From Eopsaltria australis (taxonomy: Eukaryota > Chordata > Aves > Passeriformes > Petroicidae), in NCBI GenBank assembly GCA_034509425.1, contig JAVTVJ010000142.1, positions 1 to 64,000 on the forward strand: a DNA stretch of 64,000 bases, in the 5' to 3' direction. How positions within the stretch are numbered: the first letter of the stretch is position 1; every line of letters begins with the position of its first letter. Shown here in pieces: positions 52,336 to 64,000 of the stretch. The notes beneath the pieces were generated by a model, which made no database searches, was not told the origin of the DNA, and was given only the letters and a program-made list of their open reading frames with translations. The position numbers were made by a program, and so were the translations under genes.

Positions 52336-55300
52336 AGCAGAGAAAAAATGCTTTCATTAACTTATTTATGGAAAGACCTTGTCTGTATGACATTTAAGAC
52401 TTTTTATAGACTGCAAAGCACAGAGTTTAGTCAGCTAGTTACTCAACTTGAATGGTTTTTCATCCTGTGTTCTCTGGGATGAAACAGCATCCAGTGTTTC
52501 AATGATATCTGTAGATGTCACCATCAGTACCTCTCTAGCAGGAAATGGGTTGTTTTTTAAATTTAATGCTCAACTCCATAAGAATTTTCAAATTAGATTA
52601 TTGCTCTTGCATAATCTTGTTTTTGTGCAAGATATGTTACATGATGAAACAGGATTTATCTTTGTAACAGTGGTAACTTTTTAAAAAGCTGATTTTTTTT
52701 CTTTGGCTTCATATTGTTAAGGACTTCAACAAATGCAGTTCTTTATAACCTTTAAATCTATCTTCCATTATGGAGATGTTTTTACTCTGACTGCAATTCA
52801 TATACTTGGAAGTCATGTACATGAGGCCATTTTTCCAGAAGACATAAATCCCATTGAAACCAGTTGAACACAAAGAACTTATTATTTGGCAAAATAAAAT
52901 GACAACTTGAGAATCCTAAGAATAAAAAAATGGTGATGAGTCATCAGTCTCCATTTCACTAACCACTATAATTTCAGAAAATTATTTTTAAACATGATTA
53001 CTAGATTTATTAATTAATCTTTTGCCATCATAACTAAGAAATGGAAAATATTCAAGACTAGAATCAAGTTTCAGAGTTTGATAAGGAACTAACAGATCTC
53101 AGAGAACCATGAGGTGTGACTGATCTCACAGTAATTGTTGAGTTACTGAATACTAGTCTTTAACAAACAGAAGAATATGAGCTCTTAGGTAATACTTCAT
53201 TTCTATTACCAAACACTGGATAACAAAATTTATTTTGGTAACTTCCAAATGTAATTCTGTACAGTATAGTTAAAATAGTTTTATGCTCTAGTGGACTAAA
53301 TATAATAAAGTTGAAAAAATGCTGAGTTCTAGTTGCTACTTTGATATTTATTTTATATAGCTTTTCTTAGGCAAGCTACATATATTTCTTTAAATCAATT
53401 TTTTGCTACCCATCAAAAAAAGTATATGCTCATAAGCACTCACAGTACTTGTTTATGTCAGGTGTTGTGATAATAAGGAAAAATGTGTTTAGTTTTTAGT
53501 AGAGTCCTCCTAAAATTCTTAGTGAATCATGTTCCATTTATTAGATTCTATTGATCTTGAATTTTTAAAAAGTACTTTGGAGTAAGATAAACTGAACTGG
53601 TCTCTGAGAAATAACATTACGTATATAATTATTACTAAAAACAGAATTAATAATCTAGAGTTAGAGGTTGGATACACTGGGTTGGTACACAGATTTAACA
53701 TGGTAACCCATTTATAATGTTTGTTCTTGTTTCTTCCAATTTGAATATATGTAAATTATTTGTAAAGCAACTTTTTCAAACTTACAATGCAAGTGGGCCA
53801 CACATATTTATAAGAGAGTTTATTGACTTGCATGAATAATTGCTTTAATAATGTATTAGAGATCTTTGAAGACATGACTGTTTAGTTTCTTACAGGATAT
53901 ATGGCAGATGGATGCTCTTTGGAGTATAAAAATTATTTGGAAATAGTAACACTGTGATGCACATACACATACACACAAATAAATTGAGAGAAAGCAGCAT
54001 GGAGTGTAACAAAGATAACGAACACACATATATGATAGTAGAAGACTTAGTCTTACAAAATAAATTTTTTTAAATGGTAAATATACTGCAGTTAAAGAAC
54101 CACAGATATTGCCTGAGAAGACATCTTAATTTCATAAAAATAATCATTGGAAATGATGCACTAGAAGACTCAAAAAACCTAACATTAAAATAAATATTTT
54201 TTCCATAGGATATTGAATAAAACATAATTACCTACATAATAGAAAGTCAGATTTAATTTGCAAATATGAAATAATTTTTATAGTACTAACTAGATAGTGA
54301 GAGTGGAATGATGAGAGGAGTGATAGCTGTTAGCAAATAAAAAAACTGAAAGTTGTCAGAGAAAAATCACTACCATGATTTTACTGTAGACAATGTCTAA
54401 TGGTCTATGTACTTGTGAAGACAATTGGAGAATTTTATTTTTTAAAAATGCTATTTCATTTCCAACTGTATTTGAAAATGTCTGATATCACATGAAAAAC
54501 TTGAGCATCTAGTACAATGTTCAGCATTATACATGCTGCATTTCTTTTCATAAAGCCAGTTTATTGAATGATCTTGAAACAGGAGGATATCTATATTACA
54601 TACAGATAGGGACATATTTCTAATTTATTGAGAGTAATAATTATCTGTCTACTGACTCAGATGTGCTTTTGATCTAGTCTTTTGATACTCTTTGCTTTCT
54701 TGTATTTCCTGCATGTAACTATTGGCTGCTCTCATTACTTTTATATAAAGATCTTTAAAGAATTTTCCCTTTAGATTAATTATTTCTCTTTGTAATATAT
54801 GGAGACAAATCCTAGAAGTTTATTTAACTTACAGCAGTGTAATGTCAATCTTTTTCCAAAAGTGCTGTACAAACACAGTTATGACAAGTCCTTACATTAC
54901 TTGAATAAGCATTCAGATGGCTGCTCTCTGCAAAACAAGCTAATACACACAACATTTGACAGCAAATAAGTAAAAAAGCAAATTCATAACATTCTTCCTC
55001 TAAGTCAAACATCAGTCTTGGAAAAATAATCCTTTTCCCATTCTTAAGCTGAAGAGAAATTTTCCTCATCTTCAAATACTCATCTGATTTTAAGTCAAAA
55101 TTACTCCCCTTTCTCATTCTAACTATACAGACATTTTAATCTCTGCAAAACATTGAAAGGGTTGTAATCTGAAGAAGGGATATCCTAGACTATATTTTCA
55201 TTAACTGAATTATTCATCCATCTTTCAGAGCGCCCTACATGACTTTTCTTTTTTCTTCATTAGGAAACAACCCTTTCTTGCATAACGATTATTTAAATGT

Positions 55301-58300
55301 TACGTAAATTTTATTAAATGCGTTTCTTCTTCAATGTACGGCACATATCTCCTGTACTAAAAGTGTAGAATACTTTCTAGAAAATTTGTTGTGAATATGT
55401 CTTAAAACCAGTGAAAATGGCCAAGTGTCTCTTCAGCAGCCCATTTAGAAGCCATTACCCATGGACTTTGAAAATAATTTCTCCAGCTGTTGAGTATCTT
55501 TAATCGGGCACCAAAACTCAGACCAATGAAAGTATTTATATGACAGATTCTCAGGATATGGATAAGTAAGGTTCTGTAACAACTCATAAAATTTAAAACT
55601 GAAGTGAGAAATCAGTCACATGAACGTATAAAGACATCCTCTACATGAAGATTTTGCATGTTAAAACACCAACAATATAAACCCTAAACCACTTACAATA
55701 AATCCATTAAAATCCAAGCAGTTTTGTTGAAATATTACAGAACTGGAACAGAGTGTGTTCCAATGCCTTTTCTCAAAAAATAAAATTTGATTTGGTGGGA
55801 GAAAGGAAAGCATTCAGAGAAGCAGACCTGAGTTATGGCAATGCCCTGGTCACAGCTTGGGAAAAAAGCAAATTACAGTTTCTGAAAAAAAAGTTCAATA
55901 TATCTGGGACTTTTAGTGAAAGGAGAGCACAAACTTTGTGTTCATGCTTTCATGACCCTTTTAAAAAATTTTATTCTTTTCTTTCTTCCCCATCCCCCAA
56001 AAATTAATATCTATGAGCTTTTACTGTGTATTGACTGCAGTATTTCACAGACACGCTGATGAAGCAGTTTCCAAATTTCAAATTGAAATATTTAGATATT
56101 TAGATTTCCTGGAACAAGAAGTTTAGATCTTGTCCAAGTCAACTCAGGCCATTAGTTTTCAAAAGTGTATGCACTGAGTGCAATGGCAAAGGCAGTGTGT
56201 AAAATTGAATTAAGGTATTACAACTGTAATTCCAAAATAATTGCAATTAACAAAAGAATAACAACAAAGAATTTGTTGTTTTTAGGAAATTTTAGGATAA
56301 AAAGTTATCTAATTTTTTGGCAGTATGCAGTAACTTCTGCACAACCTGGAAAACTACAACCAGTTTTAATATTGCAAAAACACTTATTTGATCACCAAAA
56401 TGAGCAATAACTATGAGGTAACCAGGCTATCTATACAAAGTACAATCACATGAAATTTTTAAAAATGGCTCTTCAGATTCTCTCCATTTACTATGATGTT
56501 GCAAAATAGCATTGTGTGTCCAATGAACTAAGTACTGTATCAACCAGCTCAGTAGTGTTTAATACAAGCCAACACTAAGAAAGCCTTGACAATACTCTTC
56601 TGCTACCAACATCAAACAACCTGCTTGTTCCACCAGAACCATCATTCCTACTTTCTTAATAAGCAGTAGTAACTAGGCATTATTTGAATAACCTTATGAG
56701 GTTGCATATTTGCAAGTTGAAATCTTGGCAGAAAAATGAAAACCTGGCCATCAGTAAAGAGAAAAACTCTTAACTCTTTTTTCTGCTGCTCATGTTTTCC
56801 TATTTCTCTTTGCTTCCCTTAACACTAGAATCGAGTGATGGTTGGAATATTCTACATTTCTTTGGCTAAACAATGTATTCTATTTGATTAAACTGTAAAA
56901 GTTGACGACAATCCAAGAAATATTTCTCAGAGCCATTATATAATTTTTCTATACTTTTTATATATAATTATGTTTGTATATATAATTTATAACTATGTCT
57001 GCAAGCAGAAGGTAGCTATTGCCAAAACCAGAAGTTTTCCATCTTTTATATTCTCTATTAAAACTGCAGCTCCTCAGGCTCAGAACAAATGCAATTTAAA
57101 GCATCCCATGCTACACTTTCAGGCAGACCAACAGCCTTGAAATTTTGAATATTTGAATTTAAATGTGTTTAAATGGGTTTTCTAAAACACCCTAATCAAA
57201 CACACTCTAACTGTTACTGCTTGGAATGAAATAGGCCCAGTCCCATACCAAAATTAGCAAATATGTATAAATACAAATATTTAGATTTTAATTGGAAAAT
57301 TAAATCAAGGCTATTCCTGGGAAATGGGAAATGTCATTTGTTACCTTTGCTTTTTCTCCAAAGCAACCCAAATACCTCAATCACAGTAAATAAATTGATT
57401 TTTGACATTAAATTTTTGTTACTATTCCAAGTAGAATGAGTATAAAGTAGTTTACACAAAAATGTCCTCCTATGTCTCTTTATACTTGCTGAAGCATCAT
57501 GTTATAAATCTGTCTTAACCATGTATTTTCATAATATCATCACAATTCCTTTTATAACAATAGTGATGGAGGTAGCACAGCTTTTTTATATCTTCCTATC
57601 AGTGAAGATCCTGTTTTCTCTGATTTGAAATATGCACAGTGCCACCACAACAGTTTCCATATAGTACTGAACACCGGGTAAAATAAAAGAATTGCATTTT
57701 ATGTGTTACAATACATGTTGTGTATTTATATGCAGAAGTATTATCTGCTGTACTGTAAACATAATTATGGATGTAATTTACTCTAGAGTTTGCAATAGAT
57801 TTGGAACTTCTAGAACTTAGTAAACACCAGTAGGAAAAAATACATTAAGGAAGAGATTGTGCCAGTAGAGAGTTATTTGTGTGATTAATATAATATAATA
57901 GGTTGCAATATTATTGTAACATTACCCTATAATAGTTGATTGTAATTGGTCCAATATATCTTTAGATTGTATAATAAAGTTTTACTATAAAAGCACTGTA
58001 AGTAGAAATATATTGAATGTGTGTATTTTACTTGAAAACTGGAAATAAAATTAGGTGGGATTTCAATGTGGAAGAATTTATGCTCACTAGGGATCTGTTT
58101 CTAAACAGGAAAGTCAATGTGGTGGTGAAAACGGCTGAAGATTTCCAGGAAAAGGCATTGTTCTCTTTCGGGAATAGCCGAGTTTAAAGCATTCCTTTGA
58201 AGGAGGGGGAAGTTACTTAGCCCAGGTGGGAATAGAAGGTCAGTCAGAGTGAATGCTAAAGACTGAAGATTTGTTGCTGCACCACTGTAGAAACTTTTAC

Positions 58301-59528
58301 AATTTTTTAATAGAAATATCTTGCTAAGTAGCATTTTGGCATTTTCTAGTTGTAGGAACCTGGAATAAATCCAATTCTTGTAATTACATTGTTACTTACT
58401 CTCTCCCTCCTTGAAGTTTCAATTACTTTCATCATCATTCTTTCACATCCTGTCCAGAGCTACCAAAGGTTTCTGTATTAACAGGACTTATGTTCTAAAT
58501 AGAGCTTGTGACAAGGACTTTTAATCCATAATGGTTGTTTAAAGAACAGAACCATGCAAACAGAATGAGCCTCATTTTTTCCCCAGTTATTTGGAAAATA
58601 AAATTCGTCTAAGAAGAAATATAATTTAAACAATTCTTTTCTTGTTAAGTTAAACATCATGTTTGACCCAAGTGATCCCTTTTCAATTTTATGGTCCACT
58701 GAAACTTTTGTGACCAGCATATTTGGAATTAACAATGAATCAATTATTTAAATTAATGGAATTTCAACCTAGATATGATTTCATTAGACAAAGAAATATT
58801 CTCAATGGATTATTTGGTATTTTATGGTGTCAGTGGCAATATACTGGAAGGGACTGAGAGTTAATCTGGGAGGTGACACAGTGCTTGCACTGTAGCCCAG
58901 TTGAAATGTGGTGTAATTTCCCCTGTACTGATGCTAGTGGAGCCCTGAAACCGTTTAGTCCTCTGACACAGTAATATTTAAATGAAGCCTAAACAGCTAG
59001 CTGGAGTTACCCACATGGCTTAAGTATGCAAAAGCCTTTAAAGTTAATAGCAAAGTATCACCCAACTTCAGTAAAGATGAGCTTGCCTCCATCATGTTGA
59101 GATACAAGACGTGGTTACTGCTGCAGGGCATCGTGATGTCAGTGAGAGTAGGGGGATGCTATGGGGGTGCAAGAATCCCAGATTTCCTCTTCTGGATACC
59201 CAGAATTACTGTGGTCAGAAGGAAAAATAAACTGCCATTCTGGAGAAATTCAGGCCCAGGCAAACAAGGGAGTTCTCAGCACTGAGAAACAACTCATCAC
59301 AGTACTACTTTTGTAGAACAGATTTCACCTGTAACATATGAAAAGCAAATCAGTAAAAAGCTCATTCTCCTTTAAATGATGTTCAGAAAGTCAACATTTT
59401 AAAAACAAAAAGAAATTTGCATTTAAAATGTCAGAACCTATTTTCAGTGTGTATTGAGAGCAAAGGAAATCAGACACACGGAAATTTGAAACTTACTTTT
59501 TCTCTGCAACCTAAGGCATCACTTATCT

Positions 59529-59546
59529 CTGATCTGATCTGATCTG
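59529..59546. repeat. (CTGAT) pentamer repeat
   Basis: Three full CTGAT copies and a partial fourth. A short simple repeat with no function implied. Confidence 0.85.
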
Positions 59547-61240
59547 AATGAAAAATTTTCTAGGTACAATAGAATAAGTTACAGAGAAAAAGGCAAATTA
59601 TGGCACATACCTCAAGATATTGTTGGGAATATCTTCTTTGAAAGCAAGCAGCACTTTTATTCAAAGCATTTTCAATTGTGAGGCTCATCCTTTCTTATCA
59701 AGATATTTTTCCCTTAGTTATGCCTGTGAGTCTGAGTTCAGTGCCCACAGATCTCTATACTTATTTTCAGGCAAGCACCATAGTAATTCCCAAAGATACA
59801 AACACAGCAGTTTCACATGGCAATGCTGCAAATGTGGTCTATTTCTGAAACTTTATGTTATCTCAATGTTACAGGAAAAGTCCATTTCTTAACAGTGAAG
59901 CACGAAGTTTAGATGTTATGTTGTTAATGTAATACATTTAGTCCAAATGATAATAATCTGTCTCCACAAAATATCCTAAATATCTTGAAATGTAACCATA
60001 GGAGACATATACATCAAACATATATCACTAAAGAAAAGGTTTTGATTGAACAAGCCTGAAGTGAAAGCAATTCAAAAGTTTTAAAGAAGCTACTGTTAAA
60101 AATATTCTTTAACTGTAGATGAAGAGATTTAGTGTGGCATACATACTTACAGAATTGATTTTTTCCTCTTGTTTCTGTAGTTAAGCTATCTTACTGATGA
60201 CACCAACTCATTTTTATTTTCTAAATTATAACACTAATTGGGATAAAAGAAACCTCAGGATCTTACCAAATAAATGTATCTTCTGTTCTCCGTTTTATGT
60301 ATTTCTGCATTGGCCTTATTTGCCAACAGCAAAAGTAAGAACATACTTAAAGGGTTGCTATCCCAGAAAGAACCAAGCAGTACAATATTTCCATGCTTAT
60401 TTCTGCAAGACAGTAGTGTCTTCTAAAGTATTTCTAGTAACTAGCCAAATGTGTGGACCCAAAAAATCTTCATCTTCTGAAACATTCAAAGCTACAAAAA
60501 ATGCTAGTCTTATCCTGAAAACATATTCTGTTATCAACTAAGTAATTTTTAAGGAGAATTAAAGGACTCTTCTACCTGTTTTCTGGAAATAAAACAGTAA
60601 GAACGCTAACCTAATTTGGAAACCAGTTCCTGATGTAGATGGCTCCAAATGTCATCTTATCCTAGGATCTGTAGCTGGAATGGATAGCAAGCATTGTGTC
60701 TCTATGGAAAATACATGCAAGATCTAAAGATTTCCATCTATTTCCATATACAGCTTGCAGGAAAAACAGACCCATATTTTACTGGAATCTGTTGGGAGAT
60801 GTGCTTTTCTGAAACATTGTTTTTGACTTACTGCTAGTTTCCCTCAAGCATCTGTTCATCTCATAGCCAACTGCACCCACTTCATCGGCCCTGATGTCCT
60901 CAGTCCTGTTATTCTGTTCTGGTTTACTCAGTTTTGCATGCTGTCTCCTCTGCTGATGATTGCTCAGGACAAATTTTCTGAGAGGGATAAGAGCTGCCAA
61001 GGAGAAGCTTAGTGTCTGTCTGACAGAAAATTTATGATGAAAGCATAATATATCTTTTGTTATGGCTGCGTGCTTCATTTCATTAAGGCTGCTCTTCAAG
61101 CACGTGCCTGCACTTTCTGTTATACAGAGGCCTCAGCATGTGAGATATCTCTGTATTGCAGAAACTCTGGCCATTTGGGAAACCTAACGTTAGTCTTAAC
61201 AGCCATACTGAGAAAAAATCTTGAAGCTAATCACTGCTCA

Positions 61241-61313
61241 TGACAAGGGGATTGAAACCACATGAATTTTAAGGTCCTTTCCAACCCAAACCATTCTGTG
61301 ATTATATAATTCT
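61241..61313 (+). mobile_element. CR1 LINE fragment, extreme 3' end
   Basis: About 70 bp of CR1 3' end in + orientation. GACAAGGGGATTGAAACC corresponds to the Gs before GGTTGGAACTAGATGATC. It is followed by TTTAAGGTCCTTTCCAACCC (61268-61287), AAACCATTCTGTGATTATAT and the decayed terminal octamer ATTCT. Everything upstream is missing. It is the shortest of the three CR1 pieces and all three point the same way. Confidence 0.88.
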
Positions 61314-62331
61314 ACACTGCTGTTTTACCAGTAATACTACAAACCCCTGTGAGTCATTTAAATTTTTGAGTACACTGTCCATCGTTCTTTGTACTGCAGT
61401 AGCTTGAATAACTCAGTTTGAATCATCTGTTGAATTGTTTTGACTGGAAAGTGGTCTGTCTACTAAGTTCATGAGGGAGATGGCAAGAAAGTCTTGAGGC
61501 TTTCAAAAGCAGCTTGAAACCTTACAACAAAGTAATCATCAAAGAATACAGAAAAAAAAGAGGCAGTATCCGAACTCTGGCATCTATATTTGAGTGTCTG
61601 ATTGCCAACTGGCCTGCACTGAAAGCACCACTAAACTTGAGGAGCATTTAGAGTGTGTCAATGGGAAACACCACTCATATTAATCTACATTATTTGCATA
61701 CAAGGTAAATAATGCTTATCTATGCCTATTTAGGGTTTTTCCTCTCATTCTCTCAGTACTATTCTGTATAAAATGAAAGTCATGTTATCATTAAGTTCTT
61801 TCAAATTTTTGCAAAGATGCATTGATGCATCTTCACAGTTGGCAGTGAATGGTAAGCTTACATTAACTTGTATAGTCTTCACATTCTTGGAACAATTTTG
61901 AAACTGAATTTATTCTCTATTAACTGTTTTCAGGCAGCAGTGGTGGTCACCTGTCCCTGCCCGTTGCATAGTTTGGTTCGGAATTTGTTCCACCAAAAAA
62001 CCTTCTAGTTATGGTAGTACTGAGCCGCCAAAACTCTTTCCAGGGTCCCCATCTGTGAAGAAAATGGACAGAGGATAAAGGAACAACCATTTAGAACTCT
62101 GAGTCATTATTTCCACTGATAATGTCTAGGGTAAACAATGGGAAGTATACCTGTGCCTACACAAAACACAGCTAACTGCTTTGCATTTCACTCAGCCCTT
62201 AGAATATGCCAGTATACCCAAGCATCTCAACATCACTAACCTCTGTAAAATGCTATATGAAAAAGTGGCCTAAACAAATGAAATGTTGATCTGCCTTTTA
62301 TTAATTTCATTTTTTATCTTCTTGTATACAG
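61314..62331. other. Non-coding DNA upstream of candidate exon
   Basis: No gene or repeat is recognised. The last 40 bases (62291-62331) form a pyrimidine-rich tract ending in TATACAG, the acceptor side of the candidate exon. Confidence 0.5.
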
Positions 62332-62416
62332 ACGTTTGACAGCTGTGACATTCGTGGGCAATGCATTTGAAAAAGAAGACATAAATATTCAGAGACATAT
62401 TAGAATGCTGTTCAAT
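62332..62416 (+). CDS. Candidate internal coding exon, gene unknown
   Basis: An 85-nt segment is preceded by a long pyrimidine-rich tract and TATACAG, and followed by GTAAGC, a plausible donor. One frame is open throughout: one leading base completes a codon split by the previous intron (phase 2 entry), then 28 codons follow and the donor falls between codons (phase 0 exit). The peptide begins RLTAVTFVGNAFEKED and ends with IRMLFN, a balanced protein-like composition without low complexity. I cannot assign it to a family. Caution: the same frame stays open for some distance both upstream and downstream, so openness is weak evidence, and no second exon of the same gene was found in the window. 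If real, the surrounding sequence is intron of a + strand gene. Confidence 0.38.
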
Positions 62417-63383
62417 GTAAGCACCTGTCTACTTAGTGTTGACAGAAAATCATTTACTTTGCTTTATGCATGTTCTCTCCGGAGACTACAGAGGTCCTAT
62501 TTTATTTAAAGAGCTGGTCCCAACATCAGTACCAGCTCTTGAAAATGCAATATATACATCTAATTATATTTATTAAGGAAACAACTTTGGCTTATATTTT
62601 CAGTAATACTGGAAAAATTTTTTCAACCTCTACTTCAGAATTTTCATCCCTGGGGAAATGAAAGAGGAAAGGGAAAATGGAATGAGGAGTAGAAAAAGTA
62701 TGACCTCATAATGTCTTTAATTACAACATCAAAGAAGATGGCACAGAAAGAAAAGTACAATGAAAATAGTACATAAAAAGATATGTAATGTAAAAGGGAT
62801 CAGTGCCTAATCTTTCTGATGTCCAATGCTCATATAGTTCTGCAAACTTTAAGAAGCGACATAAATAAAGCTAATTGAAATATTAAAAAAAGGGAAATAG
62901 ATACTCAATGTCAGGGTATTTTTCAAAAAATCTTCAAGTGTTATGAAATGTATGGGTTTTTCTGCTTTTTGAGAGCATGCCAAAAGACCAGTGGAAACAA
63001 GACATCCAATGACTGGGACTGGTAGAGCTCTCAAAAACCAACCAACAAAAAAACCCCCATAAAACCCCAAAACAAAACAAACCCCACCCCAATCGCTCCC
63101 AAAATCTCTGTCCTGAGTGAAATAAATACACACATGAGAAATCTGGAAGTCATGAATTTTAAGCCTGAGAGAGTAATGACTCACACAGAATATACTTCCC
63201 TAAGAAGGGAAGATCATTTCAAATAAGGTTCTATTTTCCATAACAAAGAAGGTATGATGAATGCCAAGTCAAGTTCCTAGAGACAGTAAGTGTCTCACTC
63301 AACCTTGTGGTTTTTTTCTTTTCCTTAGATGAGGTGGAGATTTTGGTGCATTCACATGAAAATGACCTTTAAATCTCAGTATC
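62417..63383. other. Non-coding DNA, A/C-rich tract inside
   Basis: No gene recognised. An A/C-rich low-complexity tract lies at 63032-63091. Two overlapping minus-strand open frames cross it, and their Phe/Gly/Trp-rich stretches are products of the tract. Confidence 0.55.
63032..63091. repeat. A/C-rich low-complexity tract
   Basis: About 60 bases of A runs and C runs such as AAAAAAACCCCC and AAAACCCCAAAAC. It resembles the tract at 51739-51791. Confidence 0.85.
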
Positions 63384-63651
63384 GAGGAGAGGGAAGAAGG
63401 GAAGAAGGGGAAAAGGAAGGGAAGAAGGGAAGAAGGGAAGAAGGGAAGAAGGGGAAAAGGAAGGGAAGAAGGGAAGAAGGGGAAAAGGGGAAAAGGGGAA
63501 AGGGGGAAAAGGGGGAAAGGGGGGGGGGGAATGGGAAAAGGGGGGGAATGGGGAAAAGGGGGGAAATGGGGAAAAGGGGGGGAAATGGGAAAACGGGGGG
63601 GAAATGAGAAAAAGGGGGGAAATGGGAAAGAAAGGAAAGAAAGGAAAGGAA
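63384..63651. repeat. Polypurine minisatellite, G-quadruplex/triplex-prone
   Basis: Positions 63384-63531 are 148 consecutive purines. The tract then continues to 63651 with only scattered T and one C. It has zones: (GGGAAGAA)n mixed with GGGGAAAAGGAA units (63391-63480), GGGGAAAA-type units (63480-63530), a roughly 17-bp unit GGGAAAAGGGGGGAAAT (63532-63625), and GAAAG repeats (63626-63650). A run of eleven or more G sits near 63519-63529. Such DNA can form G-quadruplexes on the + strand and intramolecular triplexes. All open frames across it (Lys/Gly-rich on +, Phe/Pro/Ser-rich on -) are artefacts of the repeat. Confidence 0.95.
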
Positions 63652-63724
63652 TAAAACTCCGAAGAAACACAGTCTAATTGTTGGCCTAATTTTTGGCCCA
63701 AGCACTCCATCTTATTTCACCTGC

Positions 63725-63945
63725 CGTGAGTATGTAACGCTGTTAACTCAGCCCCGATCCCCCAGCGCTGGGTGGGGGAGGTCTGGCGAGAGCGCAGCAT
63801 CCCCGGCAGCATCCCGAGCGCCACAAACGCTGACAATGCTGCCACCTATGGACCGAAAGTGCCAACGTCAGCTCCGCTGGGCCCCTGCAGGGACACGGCG
63901 ATGGAAGGAGCAGAGCAGCGAGAGCAAATTCGCTCCTGCACAAGC
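63725..63945. other. GC- and CpG-rich segment, unclassified
   Basis: About 14 CpG dinucleotides fall within 170 bp (63739-63908), in sharp contrast to the CpG-poor remainder. Overlapping open frames exist on both strands (64 codons +, 66 codons -). The minus one starts with a Leu-rich stretch resembling a signal peptide, but neither has a recognisable domain. Possible readings are the edge of a CpG-island promoter, a young transposable element such as an LTR, or a GC-rich exon. A GTGAGT donor-like word lies at 63725-63730 on the + strand. The segment may continue beyond the window edge. Confidence 0.4.
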
Positions 63946-64000
63946 TTCATTCACCTGGTGAACTGATGGAGCGGCTACTTTGGTTTATCTAGTTCAATGC
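63946..64000. other. Window edge, nothing recognised
   Basis: The last 55 bases return to mixed composition and show no identifiable feature. Confidence 0.4.

Larger units (their letters stand above)
50061..61240. other. Non-coding AT-rich DNA, no gene recognised
   Basis: The only sizeable open frame is the doubtful one at 51709-52335, listed separately. Visible minor structure: an A/C-rich tract at 51739-51791, AT-rich runs around 56940-56990 and 57880-57960, and (CTGAT)n at 59529-59546. A block near 58840-58990 and a CpG-containing one at 59085-59285 look complex, but I cannot assign them. No splice-flanked exon could be supported. Confidence 0.5.

Noticed and set aside
63299..63710. Several open frames of 92-123 codons rich in Lys/Gly or Phe/Pro/Ser
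   Set aside because: They are translations of the polypurine minisatellite and not genes.
63725..63730. GTGAGT splice-donor-like word
   Set aside because: No acceptor or open exon upstream; the preceding sequence is the purine tract and short AT-rich DNA.
1..64000. CRISPR arrays, operons, phage or bacterial genes
   Set aside because: No regularly spaced repeats and no packed coding; the avian CR1 repeats show this is vertebrate nuclear DNA.

Overview
The window looks like nuclear DNA from a bird, and its sequence is mostly non-coding. It is AT-rich and poor in CpG, and it shows no operon-like gene packing. The organism call rests on three truncated CR1 LINE 3' ends (24843-25155, 35932-36330, 61241-61313) and on one endogenous-retrovirus-derived repeat of a type I recognise as common in birds (about 47350-47705). 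A/C-rich low-complexity tracts such as 51739-51791 and 63032-63091 also fit a bird, perhaps a passerine, but I cannot settle the order. No complete protein-coding gene, tRNA or rRNA is visible.

Layout. Positions 1-24842 are unique-looking non-coding DNA with short microsatellites, a pair of NF-kB-like motifs (15526-15552) and AT-rich, homeobox-motif-rich blocks (about 16780-17005 and 20835-20965) that resemble conserved regulatory DNA. A CR1 fragment follows, then another featureless block, then a second and longer CR1 fragment. The 36-47 kb stretch holds an octamer-containing candidate regulatory block (about 36990-37205) and a 91-nt inverted repeat that would fold into a strong hairpin on the + strand (40934-41024). 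After the ERV-derived repeat comes the most regulatory-looking segment, 49620-50060. It has less CpG depletion than its surroundings, several TAATTA cores and a 19-bp motif repeated once 44 bp downstream.

The last 3 kb differ from the rest. A candidate 85-nt internal exon (62332-62416) has a good acceptor, a donor and one open frame. It is followed by a 268-bp almost pure purine minisatellite (63384-63651), which adjoins a short GC- and CpG-rich segment (63725-63945).

The simplest reading is a large intron or a gene desert with embedded enhancers. If the exon is real, much of the window is intron of one + strand gene, which I cannot name. Nearly all ATG-started open frames look like chance products. 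The longest (51709-52335, minus, 208 codons) is reported with low confidence.
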